In this document: positions 11,536-24,000 of the stretch, in pieces
How the letters are laid out: each line of letters starts with the position of its first letter
How positions within the stretch are numbered: position 1 is the stretch's first letter
DNA from: Physella acuta
Lineage: Eukaryota > Mollusca > Gastropoda > Physidae
NCBI RefSeq assembly: GCF_028476545.1
Contig: NW_026731895.1
Location: 545,501 to 609,500 of the forward strand
DNA: 64,000 nucleotides
Direction: 5' to 3'
Program-made: the position numbers and the translations under genes
Notes under the pieces: generated by a model
Database searches by the model: none
The model's input: only the letters and a program-made list of their open reading frames with translations
Told to the model about the DNA's origin: nothing

Positions 11536-12001
11536 ATAAATATTACTAAACCGCAGGGCTCTTTACACGTTAACAATTACACTGCATCTAACACTACAAG
11601 AACTAAAATACATCGTCTGTTAAGATCAGTGTTTCTTTCAGACATTTTTCTCCATGAAGGAAGTGGGTGGGAGGGGCAGACACTGGTTGAAGTATATTTT
11701 CTCTATATAAAATCTATTTTGGTTGAATAAAAGACACCCAAAAGAAACAGTTTGACCTGACACAGCAAGACCTAAACCCCGTGTTGTGTTTTTAAAGTGT
11801 TGCACTGTGTCACACACATACAGACAACAAAACTAACTGAACCCTGCTACTAAATGTGTTTAAACACCCTTTTAATGTTTGTCAGACCCAGTAGATCCAT
11901 GTCATACACGTGACACAAGATGCTGGAAAAGTCAGTCTTTTGTTGATTGTCATGCCTGAGTTTTACACAACTGATCCGGTTTTTTTTCTTTTTTTCCCCA
12001 G
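11536..12001 (+). other. Sequence immediately upstream of exon 2
   Basis: It ends in the exon 2 branch/pyrimidine tract (about 11978-12001). No exon is seen in the rest. Confidence 0.6.
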
Positions 12002-12063
12002 ATGAACGAGAGGACATACAGAAAAAGACATTCACCAAGTGGATTAACTCTCAGCTGTCTAAG
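12002..12063 (+). CDS. DMD: Dystrophin exon 2 (start of CH1)
   Basis: The acceptor has a strong pyrimidine tract (T-rich, ending CCCCAG at 12001) and the donor GTTAGC follows at 12064. It is read with one base from the previous exon: after the split codon come [15 protein letters not shown] and SQLSK. Human exon 2 is also 62 nt with the same phases. It contains the first actin-binding stretch of the CH1 domain. Intron 2, which follows, is short (373 nt). Confidence 0.95.
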
Positions 12064-15000
12064 GTTAGCTCCCCTTTGTTTACATGTTAATACATACCCC
12101 AGTAGGATACTAAACAGATTAGCCAACAGGTAAATAGTCTTTGTTGGTATCAACAAACTCGCCGGCAGTGCTTTTGTCCAACGTAAGTGTGACATTTTAC
12201 CCGGCATTCAATTGTTCGTTTCCAATAAAAAAAAAAATAGACGGGTTGGATCGATGTGATACATCACATTCGCCATAAACGTAGCAGGTTATGTTGTATT
12301 TTACATGCAGCTGTCTTAGACTCAAATCAGTTTTAAAATTGATGCCATTAACTTGTGCTATAATAGTCAGCCTATTAGTCTTGACGTTTTTAAAGTGCCA
12401 CTTTTTAAAGATGATCATGTCTATATCTTTCGCCAGTCCAAGAGAGTGACCATCACTGACCTCTTCACTGACCTCAGGGATGGAGAACGTTTGCTTTCGT
12501 TACTGGAGGTCTTGGGTGGCCTCAGTCTTGTAAGTAATGGACCTGGGTGGCCCAAGTCTTGTAATGTTGTCCTGGGTGGCCCCAGTCTTGTTAGTAATGT
12601 TGTCCTGGGTGGCCCCAGTCTTGTAATGTTGTCCTGGGTGGCCACAGTCTTGTAAGTAATGTTGTCCTGGGTGGCCTCAGTCTTGTAAGTAATGTTGTCC
12701 TGGGTGGCCCAAGTCTTGTAATGTTGTCCTGGGTGGCCCAAGTCTTGTAATGTTGTCCTGGGTGGCCCCAGTCTTGTAATGTTGCCCTGGGTGGCCTCAG
12801 TCTTGTGAGTAATGTTGTCCTGGGTGGCCCCAGTCTTGTAAGTAATGTTGTCCTGGGTGGCCTCAGTCTTGTAATGTTGTCCTGGGTGGCCCCAGTCTTG
12901 TAATGTTGTCCTGGGTGGCCCCAGTCTTGTTAGTAATGTTGTCCTGGGTGGCCTCAGTCTTGTAATGTTGTCCTGGGTGGCCTCAGTCTTGTGAGTAATG
13001 TTGTCCTGGGTGGCCCAAGTCTTGTAATGTTGTCCTGGGTGGCCTCAGTCTTGTAATGTTGTCCTGGGTGGCCTCAGTCTTGTGAGTAATGTTGTCCTGG
13101 GTGGCCCAAGTCTTGTAATGTTGTCCTGGGTGGCCCCAGTCTTGTAATGTTGGCCTGGGTGGCCTCAGTCTTGTAATGTTGTCCTGGGTGGCCCCAGTCT
13201 TGTAATGTTGTCCTGGGTGGCCTCAGTCTTGTAATGTTGTCCTGGGTGGCCCCAGTCTTGTAATGTTGTCCTGGGTGGCCTCAGTCTTGTAAGTAATGTT
13301 GTCCTGGGTTGCCCCAGTACTGTAATGTTGTCCTGGGTGGCCTCAGTCTTGTAAGTAATGTTGTCCTGGGTGGCCCCAGTATTGTAAGTAATGTTGTCCT
13401 GGGTGGCCCCAGTCTTGTAAGTAATGTTGTCCTGGGTGGCCCCAGTACTGTAATGTTGTCCTGGGTGGCCCCAGTCTTGTAATGTTGTCCTGGGTGGCCC
13501 CAGTCTTGTAATATTGTCCTGGGTGGCCCCAGTACTGTAATGTTGTCTTGGATGGCCCCAGTATTGTAAGTAATATTGTCCTGGGTGGCCCCAGTCTTGT
13601 AAGTAATGTTGCCCTGGGTGGCCCCAGTCTTGTAAGTAATGTTGTCCTGGGTGGCCTCAGTCTTGTAATGTTGTCCTGGGTGGCCTCAGTCTTGTAATGT
13701 TGTCCTGGGTGGCCTCAGTCTTGTAATGTTGTCCTGGGTGGCCCAAGTCTTGTAATGTTGTCCTGGGTGGCCTCAGTCTTGTAATGTTGTCCTGGGTGGC
13801 CTCAGTCTTGTAATGTTGTCCTGGGTGGCCTCAGTCTTGTAAGTAATGTTGTCATGGGTGGCCCCAGTCTTGTAAGTAATGTTGTCCTGGGTGGCCTCAG
13901 TCTTGTAATGTTGTCCTGGGTGGCCCAAGTCTTGTAATGTTGTCCTGGGTGGCCCCAGTCTTGTAAGTAATGTTGTCCTGGGTGGCCTCAGTCTTGTAAT
14001 GTTGCCCTGGGTGGCCTCAGTCTTGTAATGTTGTCCTGGGTGGCCCCAGTCTAGTAATGTTGTCCTGGGTGGCCTCAGTCTTGTAAGTAATGTTGTCCTG
14101 GGTGGCCTCAGTCTTGTAATGTTGTCCTAGGTGGCCCCAGTCTTGTTATGTTGTCCTAGGTGGCCTCAGTCTTGTAATGTTGTCGTGGGTGGCCTCAGTC
14201 TTGTAATGTTGTCCTGGGTGGCCCCAGTACTTTAAAGTTGTCCTAGGTGGCCCCAGTCTTGTAATGTTTTCCTGGGTGGCCCCAGTCTTGTAAGTAATGT
14301 TGTCCTGGGTGGCCCCAGTCTTGTAATGTTGTCCTGGGTTGCCTCAGTCTTGTAATGTTGTCCTGGGTGGCCTCAGTCTTGTAAGTAATGTTGTCATGGG
14401 TGGCCCAAGTCTTGTAAGTAATGTTGTCATGGGTGGCCCAAGTCTTGTAATGTTGTCCTGGGTGGCCCCAGTCTTGTAATGTTGTCCTGGGTGGCCCCAG
14501 TCTTGTAATGTTGTCCTGGGTGGCCTCAGTCTTGTAATGTTGTCCTGGGTGGCCCAAGTCTTGTAAGTAATGTTGTCCTGGGTGGCCCCAGTCTCCTAAT
14601 GTTGTCCTGGGTGGCCTCAGTCTTGTAATGTTGTCCTGGGTGGCCCCAGTCTTGTAATGTTGCCCTGGGTGGCCCAAGTCTTGTAAGTAATGTTGTCCTA
14701 GGTGGCCCCAGTCTTGTAAGTAATGTTGTCTTGGGTGGCCTCAGTCTTGTAAGTAATGTTGTCCTGGGTGGCCTCAGTCTTGTAATGTTGTCCTGGGTGG
14801 CCCCAGTCTTGTAAGTAATGTTGTCCTAGGTGGCCCCAGTCTTGTAAGTAATGTTGTCCTGGGTGGCCCCAGTCTTGTAATGTTGTCCTGGGTGGCCTCA
14901 GTCTTGTAATGTTGTCCTGGGTGGCCCCAGTCTTGTAAGTAATGTTGTCCTGGGTGGCCTCAGTCTTGTAAGTAATGTTGTCATGGGTGGCCCCAGTCTT

Positions 15001-18000
15001 GTAAGTAATGTTGTCCTGGGTGGCCTCTGTCTTGTAATGTTGTCCTGGGTGGCCTCAGTCTTGTAATGTTGTCCTGGGTGGCCCCAGTCTTGTGAGTAAT
15101 GTTGTCCTGGGTGGCCTCAGTCTTGTAAGTAATGTTGTCCTGGGTGGCCCCAGTCTTGTAAGTAATGTTGTCCTGGGTGGCCTCAGTCTTGTAATGTTGT
15201 CCTGGGTGGCCTCAGTCTTGTAATGTTGTCCTGGGTGGCCTCAGTCTTGTAATGTTGTCCTGTGTGGCCCCAGTCTTGTAAGTAATGGGACTTGGTGGCC
15301 CCAGTCTTGTAATGTTGTCCTGGGTGGCCCCAGTCTTGTGAGTAATGTTGTCCTGGGTGGCCCCAGTCTTGTAATGTTGTCCTGGGTGGCCTCAGTCTTG
15401 TAATGTTGTCCTGGGTGGCCCCAGTCTTGTAAGTAATGTTGTCATGGGTGGCCTCAGTCTTGTAATGTTGTCCTGGGTGGCCCCAGTCTTGTAAGTAATG
15501 TTGTCCTGGGTGGCCCCAGTCTTGTAATGTTGTCCTGGGTGGCCTCAGTCTTGTGAGTAATGTTGTCCTGGGTGGCCTCAGTCTTGTAATGTTGTCCTGG
15601 GTGGCCCCAGTCTTGTAATGTTGTCCTGGGTGGCCTCAGTCTTGTGAGTAATGTTGTCCTGGGTGGCCCCAGTCTTGTAATGTTGTCCTGGGTGGCCCCA
15701 GTCTTGTAAGTAATGTTGTCCTGGGTGGCCTCAGTCTTGTAATGTTGTCCTGGGTGGCCTCAGTCTTGTAATGTTGTCCTGGGTGGCCTCAGTCTTGTAA
15801 TGTTGTCCTGGGTGGCCTCAGTCTTGTAATGTTGTCCTGGGTGGCCCCAGTCTTGTAAGTAATGTTGTCCTGGGTGGCCCCAGTCTTGTAAGTAATGTTG
15901 TCCTGGGTGGCCCCAGTCTTGTAATGTTGTCCTGGGTGGCTTCAGTCTTGTGAGTAATGTTGTCCTGGGTGGCCCCAGTACTGTAATGTTGTCTTGTAAG
16001 TAATGTTGTCCTGGGTGGCCCCAGTCTTGTAATGTTGTCCTGGGTGGCCTCAGTCTTGTAATGTTGTCCTAGGTGGCCCCAGTCTTGTTATGTTGTCCTA
16101 GGTGGCCTCAGTCTTGTAATGTTGTCCTGGGTGGCCTCAGTCTTGTAATGTTGTCCTGGGTGGCCCCAGTACTTTAAAGTTGTCCTAGGTGGCCCCAGTC
16201 TTGTAATGTTGTCCTGGGTGGCCTCAGTCTTGTAATTTTGTCCTGGGTGGCCCAAGTCTTGTAAGTAATGTTGTCCTGGGTGGCCCCAGTCTTGTAAGTA
16301 ATGTTGTCATGGGTGGCCCAAGTCTTGTAATGTTGTCCTGGTTGGCCTCAGTCTTGTAATGTTGTCTTGGGTGGCCTCAGTCTTGTAATGTTGTCCTGGG
16401 TGGCCCCAGTCTTGTAATGTTGTCCTAGGTGGCCCCAGTCTTGTAAGTAATGTTGTCCTGGGTGGCCCCAGTCTTGTAAGTAATGTTGTCCTGGGTGGCC
16501 CCAGTCTTGTAAGTAATGGGACTTGGTGGCCCCAGTCTTGTAATGTTGTCCTGGGTGGCCCCAGTCTTGTAAGTAATGTTGTCCTGGGTGGCCTCAGTCT
16601 TGTAAGTAATGTTGTCCTGGGTGGCCCCAGTCTTGTAAGTAATGTTGTCCTGGGTGGCCTCAGTCTTGTAATGTTGTCCTGGGTGGCCTCAGTCTTGTAA
16701 TGTTGTCCTGGGTGGCCTCAGTCTTGTAATGTTGTCCTGTGTGGCCCCAGTCTTGTAAGTAATGTTGTCCTGGGTGGCCCCAGTCTCCGAATGTTGTCCT
16801 GGGTGGCCCCAGTCTTGTAAGTAATGTTGTCCTGGGTGGCCCCAGTCTTGTAAGTAATGTTGTCCTGGGTGGCCCCAGTCTTGTAAGTAATGTTGTCCTG
16901 GGTGGCCCCAGTCTTGTAATGTTGTCCTGGGTGGCCTCAGTCTTGTGAGTAATGTTGTCCTGGGTGGCCCCAGTACTGTAATGTTGTCTTGTAAGTAATG
17001 TTGTCCTGGGTGGCCTCAGTCTTGTAATGTTGCCCTGGGTGGCCTCAGTCTTGTAATGTTGTCCTGGGTGGCCCCAGTCTAGTAATGTTGTCCTGGGTGG
17101 CCTCAGTCTTGTAAGTAATGTTGTCCTGGGTGGCCTCAGTCTTGTAATGTTGTCCTAGGTGGCCCCAGTCTTGTTATGTTGTCCTAGGTGGCCTCAGTCT
17201 TGTAATGTTGTCCTGGGTGGCCTCAGTCTTGTAATGTTGTCCTGGGTGGCCCCAGTACTTTAAAGTTGTCCTAGGTGGCCCCAGTCTTGTAATGTTTTCC
17301 TGGGTGGCCCCAGTCTTGTAAGTAATGTTGTCCTGGGTGGCCCCAGTCTTGTAATGTTGTCCTGGGTTGCCTCAGTCTTGTAATGTTGTCCTGGGTGGCC
17401 TCAGTCTTGTAAGTAATGTTGTCATGGGTGGCCCAAGTCTTGTAAGTAATGTTGTCATGGGTGGCCCAAGTCTTGTAATGTTGTCCTGGGTGGCCCCAGT
17501 CTTGTAATGTTGTCCTGGGTGGCCCCAGTCTTGTAATGTTGTCCTGGGTGGCCTCAGTCTTGTAATGTTGTCCTGGGTGGCCCAAGTCTTGTAAGTAATG
17601 TTGTCCTGGGTGGCCCCAGTCTCCTAATGTTGTCCTGGGTGGCCTCAGTCTTGTAATGTTGTCCTGAGTGGCCCCAGTCTTGTAATGTTGCCCTGGGTGG
17701 CCCAAGTCTTGTAAGTAATGTTGTCCTAGGTGGCCCCAGTCTTGTAAATAATGTTGTCCTGGGTGGCCTCAGTCTTGTAAGTAATGTTGTCCTGGGTGGC
17801 CTCAGTCTTGTAATGTTGTCCTGGGTGGCCCCAGTCTTGTAAGTAATGTTGTCCTAGGTGGCCCCAGTCTTGTAAGTAATGTTGTCCTGGGTGGCCCCAG
17901 TCTTGTAATGTTGTCCTGGGTGGCCTCAGTCTTGTAATGTTGTCCTGGGTGGCCCCAGTCTTGTAAGTAATGTTGTCCTGGGTGGCCTCAGTCTTGTAAG

Positions 18001-21000
18001 TAATGTTGTCATGGGTGGCCCCAGTCTTGTAAGTAATGTTGTCCTGGGTGGCCTCTGTCTTGTAATGTTGTCCTGGGTGGCCTCAGTCTTGTAATGTTGT
18101 CCTGGGTGGCCCCAGTCTTGTGAGTAATGTTGTCCTGGGTGGCCTCAGTCTTGTAAGTAATGTTGTCCTGGGTGGCCCCAGTCTTGTAAGTAATGTTGTC
18201 CTGGGTGGCCTCAGTCTTGTAATGTTGTCCTGGGTGGCCTCAGTCTTGTAATGTTGTCCTGGGTGGCCTCAGTCTTGTAATGTTGTCCTGTGTGGCCCCA
18301 GTCTTGTAAGTAATGGGACTTGGTGGCCCCAGTCTTGTAATGTTGTCCTGGGTGGCCCCAGTCTTGTGAGTAATGTTGTCCTGGGTGGCCCCAGTCTTGT
18401 AATGTTGTCCTGGGTGGCCTCAGTCTTGTAATGTTGTCCTGGGTGGCCCCAGTCTTGTAAGTAATGTTGTCATGGGTGGCCTCAGTCTTGTAATGTTGTC
18501 CTGGGTGGCCCCAGTCTTGTAAGTAATGTTGTCCTGGGTGGCCCCAGTCTTGTAATGTTGTCCTGGGTGGCCTCAGTCTTGTGAGTAATGTTGTCCTGGG
18601 TGGCCTCAGTCTTGTAATGTTGTCCTGGGTGGCCCCAGTCTTGTAATGTTGTCCTGGGTGGCCTCAGTCTTGTGAGTAATGTTGTCCTGGGTGGCCCCAG
18701 TCTTGTAATGTTGTCCTGGGTGGCCCCAGTCTTGTAAGTAATGTTGTCCTGGGTGGCCTCAGTCTTGTAATGTTGTCCTGGGTGGCCTCAGTCTTGTAAT
18801 GTTGTCCTGGGTGGCCTCAGTCTTGTAATGTTGTCCTGGGTGGCCTCAGTCTTGTAATGTTGTCCTGGGTGGCCCCAGTCTTGTAAGTAATGTTGTCCTG
18901 GGTGGCCCCAGTCTTGTAAGTAATGTTGTCCTGGGTGGCCCCAGTCTTGTAATGTTGTCCTGGGTGGCCTCAGTCTTGTGAGTAATGTTGTCCTGGGTGG
19001 CCCCAGTACTGTAATGTTGTCTTGTAAGTAATGTTGTCCTGGGTGGCCCCAGTCTTGTAATGTTGTCCTGGGTGGCCTCAGTCTTGTAATGTTGTCCTAG
19101 GTGGCCCCAGTCTTGTTATGTTGTCCTAGGTGGCCTCAGTCTTGTAATGTTGTCCTGGGTGGCCTCAGTCTTGTAATGTTGTCCTGGGTGGCCCCAGTAC
19201 TTTAAAGTTGTCCTAGGTGGCCCCAGTCTTGTAATGTTGTCCTGGGTGGCCTCAGTCTTGTAATTTTGTCCTGGGTGGCCCAAGTCTTGTAAGTAATGTT
19301 GTCCTGGGTGGCCCCAGTCTTGTAAGTAATGTTGTCATGGGTGGCCCAAGTCTTGTAATGTTGTCCTGGTTGGCCTCAGTCTTGTAATGTTGTCTTGGGT
19401 GGCCTCAGTCTTGTAATGTTGTCCTGGGTGGCCCCAGTCTTGTAATGTTGTCCTAGGTGGCCCCAGTCTTGTAAGTAATGTTGTCCTGGGTGGCCCCAGT
19501 CTTGTAAGTAATGTTGTCCTGGGTGGCCCCAGTCTTGTAAGTAATGGGACTTGGTGGCCCCAGTCTTGTAATGTTGTCCTGGGTGGCCCCAGTCTTGTAA
19601 GTAATGTTGTCCTGGGTGGCCTCAGTCTTGTAAGTAATGTTGTCCTGGGTGGCCCCAGTCTTGTAAGTAATGTTGTCCTGGGTGGCCTCAGTCTTGTAAT
19701 GTTGTCCTGGGTGGCCTCAGTCTTGTAATGTTGTCCTGGGTGGCCTCAGTCTTGTAATGTTGTCCTGTGTGGCCCCAGTCTTGTAAGTAATGTTGTCCTG
19801 GGTGGCCCCAGTCTCCGAATGTTGTCCTGGGTGGCCCCAGTCTTGTAAGTAATGTTGTCCTGGGTGGCCTCAGTCTTGTAATGTTGTCCTGGGTGGCCCC
19901 AGTCTTGTAAGTAATGTTGTCCTGGGTGGCCCCAGTCTTGTAAGTAATGTTGTCCTGGGTGGCCCCAGTCTTGTAATGTTGTCCTGGGTGGCCTCAGTCT
20001 TGTGAGTAATGTTGTCCTGGGTGGCCCCAGTACTGTAATGTTGTCTTGTAAGTAATGTTGTCCTGGGTGGCCCCAGTCTTGTAATGTTGTCCTGGGTGGC
20101 CTCAGTCTTGTAAAGTTGTCCTAGGTGGCCCCAGTCTTGTTATGTTGTCCTAGGTGGCCTCAGTCTTGTAATGTTGTCCTGGGTGGCCTCAGTCTTGTAA
20201 TGTTGTCCTGGGTGGCCCCAGTACTTTAAAGTTGTCCTAGGTGGCCCCAGTCTTGTAATGTTGTCCTGGGTGGCCTCAGTCTTGTAATTTTGTCCTGGGT
20301 GGCCCAAGTCTTGTAAGTAATGTTGTCCTGGGTGGCCCCAGTCTTGTAAGTAATGTTGTCATGGGTGGCCCAAGTCTTGTAAGTAATGTTGTCATGGGTG
20401 GCCTCAGTCTTGTAATGTTGTCCTGGGTGGCCCCAGTCTTGTAATGTTGTCCTGGGTGGCCTCAGTCTTGTAATGTTGTCCTGGGTGGCCTCAGTCTTGT
20501 AAGTAATGTTGTCCTGGGTGGCCCCAGTCTTGTAATGTTGTCCTGGGTGGCCCCAGTCTTGTAAGTAATGTTGTCCTGGGTGGCCCCAGTCTTGTAAGTA
20601 ATGTTGTCCTGGGTGGCCCCAGTCTTGTAATGTTGGCCTGGTTGGCCTCAGTCTTGTGAGTAATGTTGTCCTGGGTGGCCCAAGTCTTGTAATGTTGTCC
20701 TGGGTGGCCCCAGTCTTGTAATGTTGTCCTGGGTGGCCTTAGTCTTGTAATGTTGTCCTGGGTGGCCTCAGTCTTGTGAGTAATGTTGTCCTGGGTGGCC
20801 CCAGTCTTGTAAGTAATGTTGTCCTGGGTGGCCCCAGTCTTGTAATGTTGGCCTGTGTGGCCTCAGTCTTGTGAGTAATGTTGTCCTGGGTGGCCCCAGT
20901 ACTGTAATGTTGTCTTGTAAGTAATGTTGTCCTGGGTGGCCCCAGTCTTGTAATGTTGTCCTGGGTGGCCTCAGTCTTGTAATGTTGTCCTGGGTGGCCT

Positions 21001-24000
21001 CAGTCTTGTGAGTAATGTTGTCCTGGGTGGCCCCAGTCTTGTAATGTTGTCCTGGGTGGCCTCAGTCTTGTAATGTTGTCCTGGGTGGCCCCAGTCTTGT
21101 AAGTAATGTTGTCCTGGGTGGCCCCAGTCTTGTAATGTTGTCCTGGGTGGCCTCAGTCTTGTAATGTTGTCCTGGGTGGCCTCAGTCTTGTGAGTAATGT
21201 TGTCCTGGGTGGCCCCAGTCTTGTAAGTAATGTTGTCCTGGGTGGCCCCAGTCTTGTAATGTTGGCCTGGGTGGCCTCAGTCTTGTGAGTAATGTTGTCC
21301 TGGGTGGCCCCAGTCTTGTAATGTTGTCCTGGGTGGCCTCAGTCTTGTAATGTTGTCCTGGGTGGCCCCAGTCTTGTAAGTAATGTTGTCCTGGGTGGCC
21401 CCAGTCTTGTAATGTTGTCCTGGGTGGCCTCAGTCTTGTAATGTTGTCCTGGGTGGCCTCAGTCTTGTGAGTAATGTTGTCCTGGGTGGCCCCAGTCTTG
21501 TAAGTAATGTTGTCCTGGGTGGCCCCAGTCTTGTAATGTTGTCCTGGGTGGCCTCAGTCTTGTGAGTAATGTTGTCCTGGGTGGCCTCAGTCTTGTGAGT
21601 AATGTTGTCCTGGGTGGCCCCAGTACTGTAATGTTGTCCTGGGTGGCCTCAGTCTTGTAATGTTGTCCTGGGTGGCCCAAGTCTTGTTATGTTGTCCTGG
21701 GTGGCCTCAGTCTTGTAATGTTGTCCTGGGTGGCCTCAGTCTTGTAAGTAATGTTGTCCTGGGTGGCCCCAGTATTGTGAGTAATGTTGTCCTGGGTGGC
21801 CCCAGTATTGTGAGTAATGTTGTCCTGGGTGGCCTCAGTCTTGTAAGTAATGTTGTCCTGGGTGGCCTCAGTCTTGTAAGTAATGTTGTCCTGGGTGGCC
21901 CCAGTATTGTGAGTAATGTTGTCATGTTTTGATCTTGTATTGAAGTAGCTTATTTTTAAGTTTAAAGACATGTTTTAGAATTCAATCTACTCTTTTCATG
22001 GATATCTATATACAATCAGTGACGTTGTCAGTATTATTCTATGCATACGAAATAGTAAAATTACTATGATGTAGCTATTTACACCGGGCTGCTATAAATT
22101 CTATGATATTAAAATCGCAATGATGTAGCTATTACTAAGAGTTGGATGACTTGACCAAATGGAGAGCCGAAGTCCCATTGTTAAGTTATCGATTTCTCGA
22201 GGCCAGTAATGTCTACCACCTTGTCCGGATGGTCAGTCCATTAGATGGACTTAACTTAATCAGGTCCTAAATCACTTTAGGTTTTTATAGGCCTTGACCT
22301 TTGCCAACACGTACGTTGGGCGACTGTGGATAATAAATAGAATTAGTGGCGCGCGACTTCACGTGGTACAGAACTGTCCAATGGAGTTACGCGTGGTTTG
22401 GACCAGCTGTTGCCCAGGTCTCAGCCCTACCCCGTCGTCTCCCACCCCTACCCCCCTCCATGTCCTAACCCCATCCATGTCCTACCCCTACCCTCGTCCT
22501 TGCCCCACCACTATTCCCGTCCATGTCCCAACCCTACCCCCGGCCATGTCCCACCCCTACCCCCGTCCATGTCCCCCCTACCCCGTCCATGTCCCACCCC
22601 TACCCTCGTCCATGTCCCACCATACCCCCGTCCATGTCCCACCCTACCCCTGTCCATGTCCCACCCCTACCCCTGTCCATGTCCCACCCCTACCCCTATA
22701 TGCCAAGCTCAAGAAACATGTGAACTCTACTTCATCTGCCCAGGGGATCGCTATCTAAAGAGGAATCTTGATGTACTTTAATACCAGAGAAGCTGAATAA
22801 CAGAATTCACACGGAAAAACGAAAATGAAAATTATTGGAAAGAGTTGTTGAGAAAAGGAGACAATAACCAAGGAGATAAAATATGTGTTGTAGATAACCT
22901 ATGCTGAGTTGGGAGTTGAAGAAAAGCAGTACTCATCATCTAACCAAATAATCCAACCGCCATAACTATTTTAAAGACTTTTTTAAACAACACACTTGAA
23001 TTTATTTACCTTGGCATCTATTTGTAGCCTAAAAGACATGAAAACCGCATTCAAATATTTAACCGCTAGGACTTGAGATTAAAAACCATACTTTTTGTTT
23101 TTTCAGTACAGCCTTTAATTTTTGTTACAATTTTTCCACTATGCGTTTTATGTTTTGTTTCATCAAAACTTTTTGACCAATATTATCTAATCGTTACTTT
23201 AAAATCCTATCACGACTTACAGGGGGTTCAATACTGGTAATGCTGTCTACAATACCTGTAATGGCTAGTGTTTACCTGCTTACACAGGTAGACACGTGAA
23301 ATAGAACATATCAGCAGTTGATTGACGTGTGAAATACAACATGATTTAAAGAGTTGGTAGACATGTGAAATACAACATGACATCAACAGTTGGAAGATGT
23401 GTGAAATACAACATGATATCAACAGTTTGTACACATGCGAAATGCAGCACTGTATTGAAGCCCCTGTAGAAAAAAATACTGTGATATGTGATCTAGATGC
23501 AACTCAATTGTTGTAGATGATCTTTTGTTCTGTCTCCAGAAACCTGAGAAAGGGAAACTCCGCGTCCACCACATCAATAACCTGAACAGGGCCATAGAGA
23601 TTCTAGAGAACAACTACAGTGTAAGTTTTTGGATGGGTTAGGTGGGGGGTTTGGTGGGTATGTGGGGGGGGGGGGGTGGGACGGTGGTGGAATGTGTTGT
23701 TGATTGTGGGTGTTGGTGGGGTGTTTTGTTGATTGTGGGTGTTGGTGGGGTGTTTTGTTGATAGTGGGCATTGGTGGGTGGGGTGTTTGGTTGTGGGTGT
23801 TGGTGGGCTGTGTTGTTGATTGTGGGTGTTGGTGGCGTGTTTTGTTGATTGTGGGTGTTGTGGTGTGTTTTGTTGATTGTGTGTGTTGGTGGGGTGTTTT
23901 GTTGATTGTGGGTGTTGGTGGGGTGTTTTGTTGATTGTGGGTGTTGGTGGGGTGTTTTGTTGATTGTGGGTGTTGGTGGGGTGTTTTGTTGATTGTGTGT

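Noticed and set aside
14243-17705. Two identical 144-codon minus-strand frames
   Set aside because: They are the two copies of the 3,028-bp block in the intron-3 array, antisense to the gene.
12509-21925. CRISPR array
   Set aside because: Units are contiguous with no unique spacers, and the locus is an animal intron.
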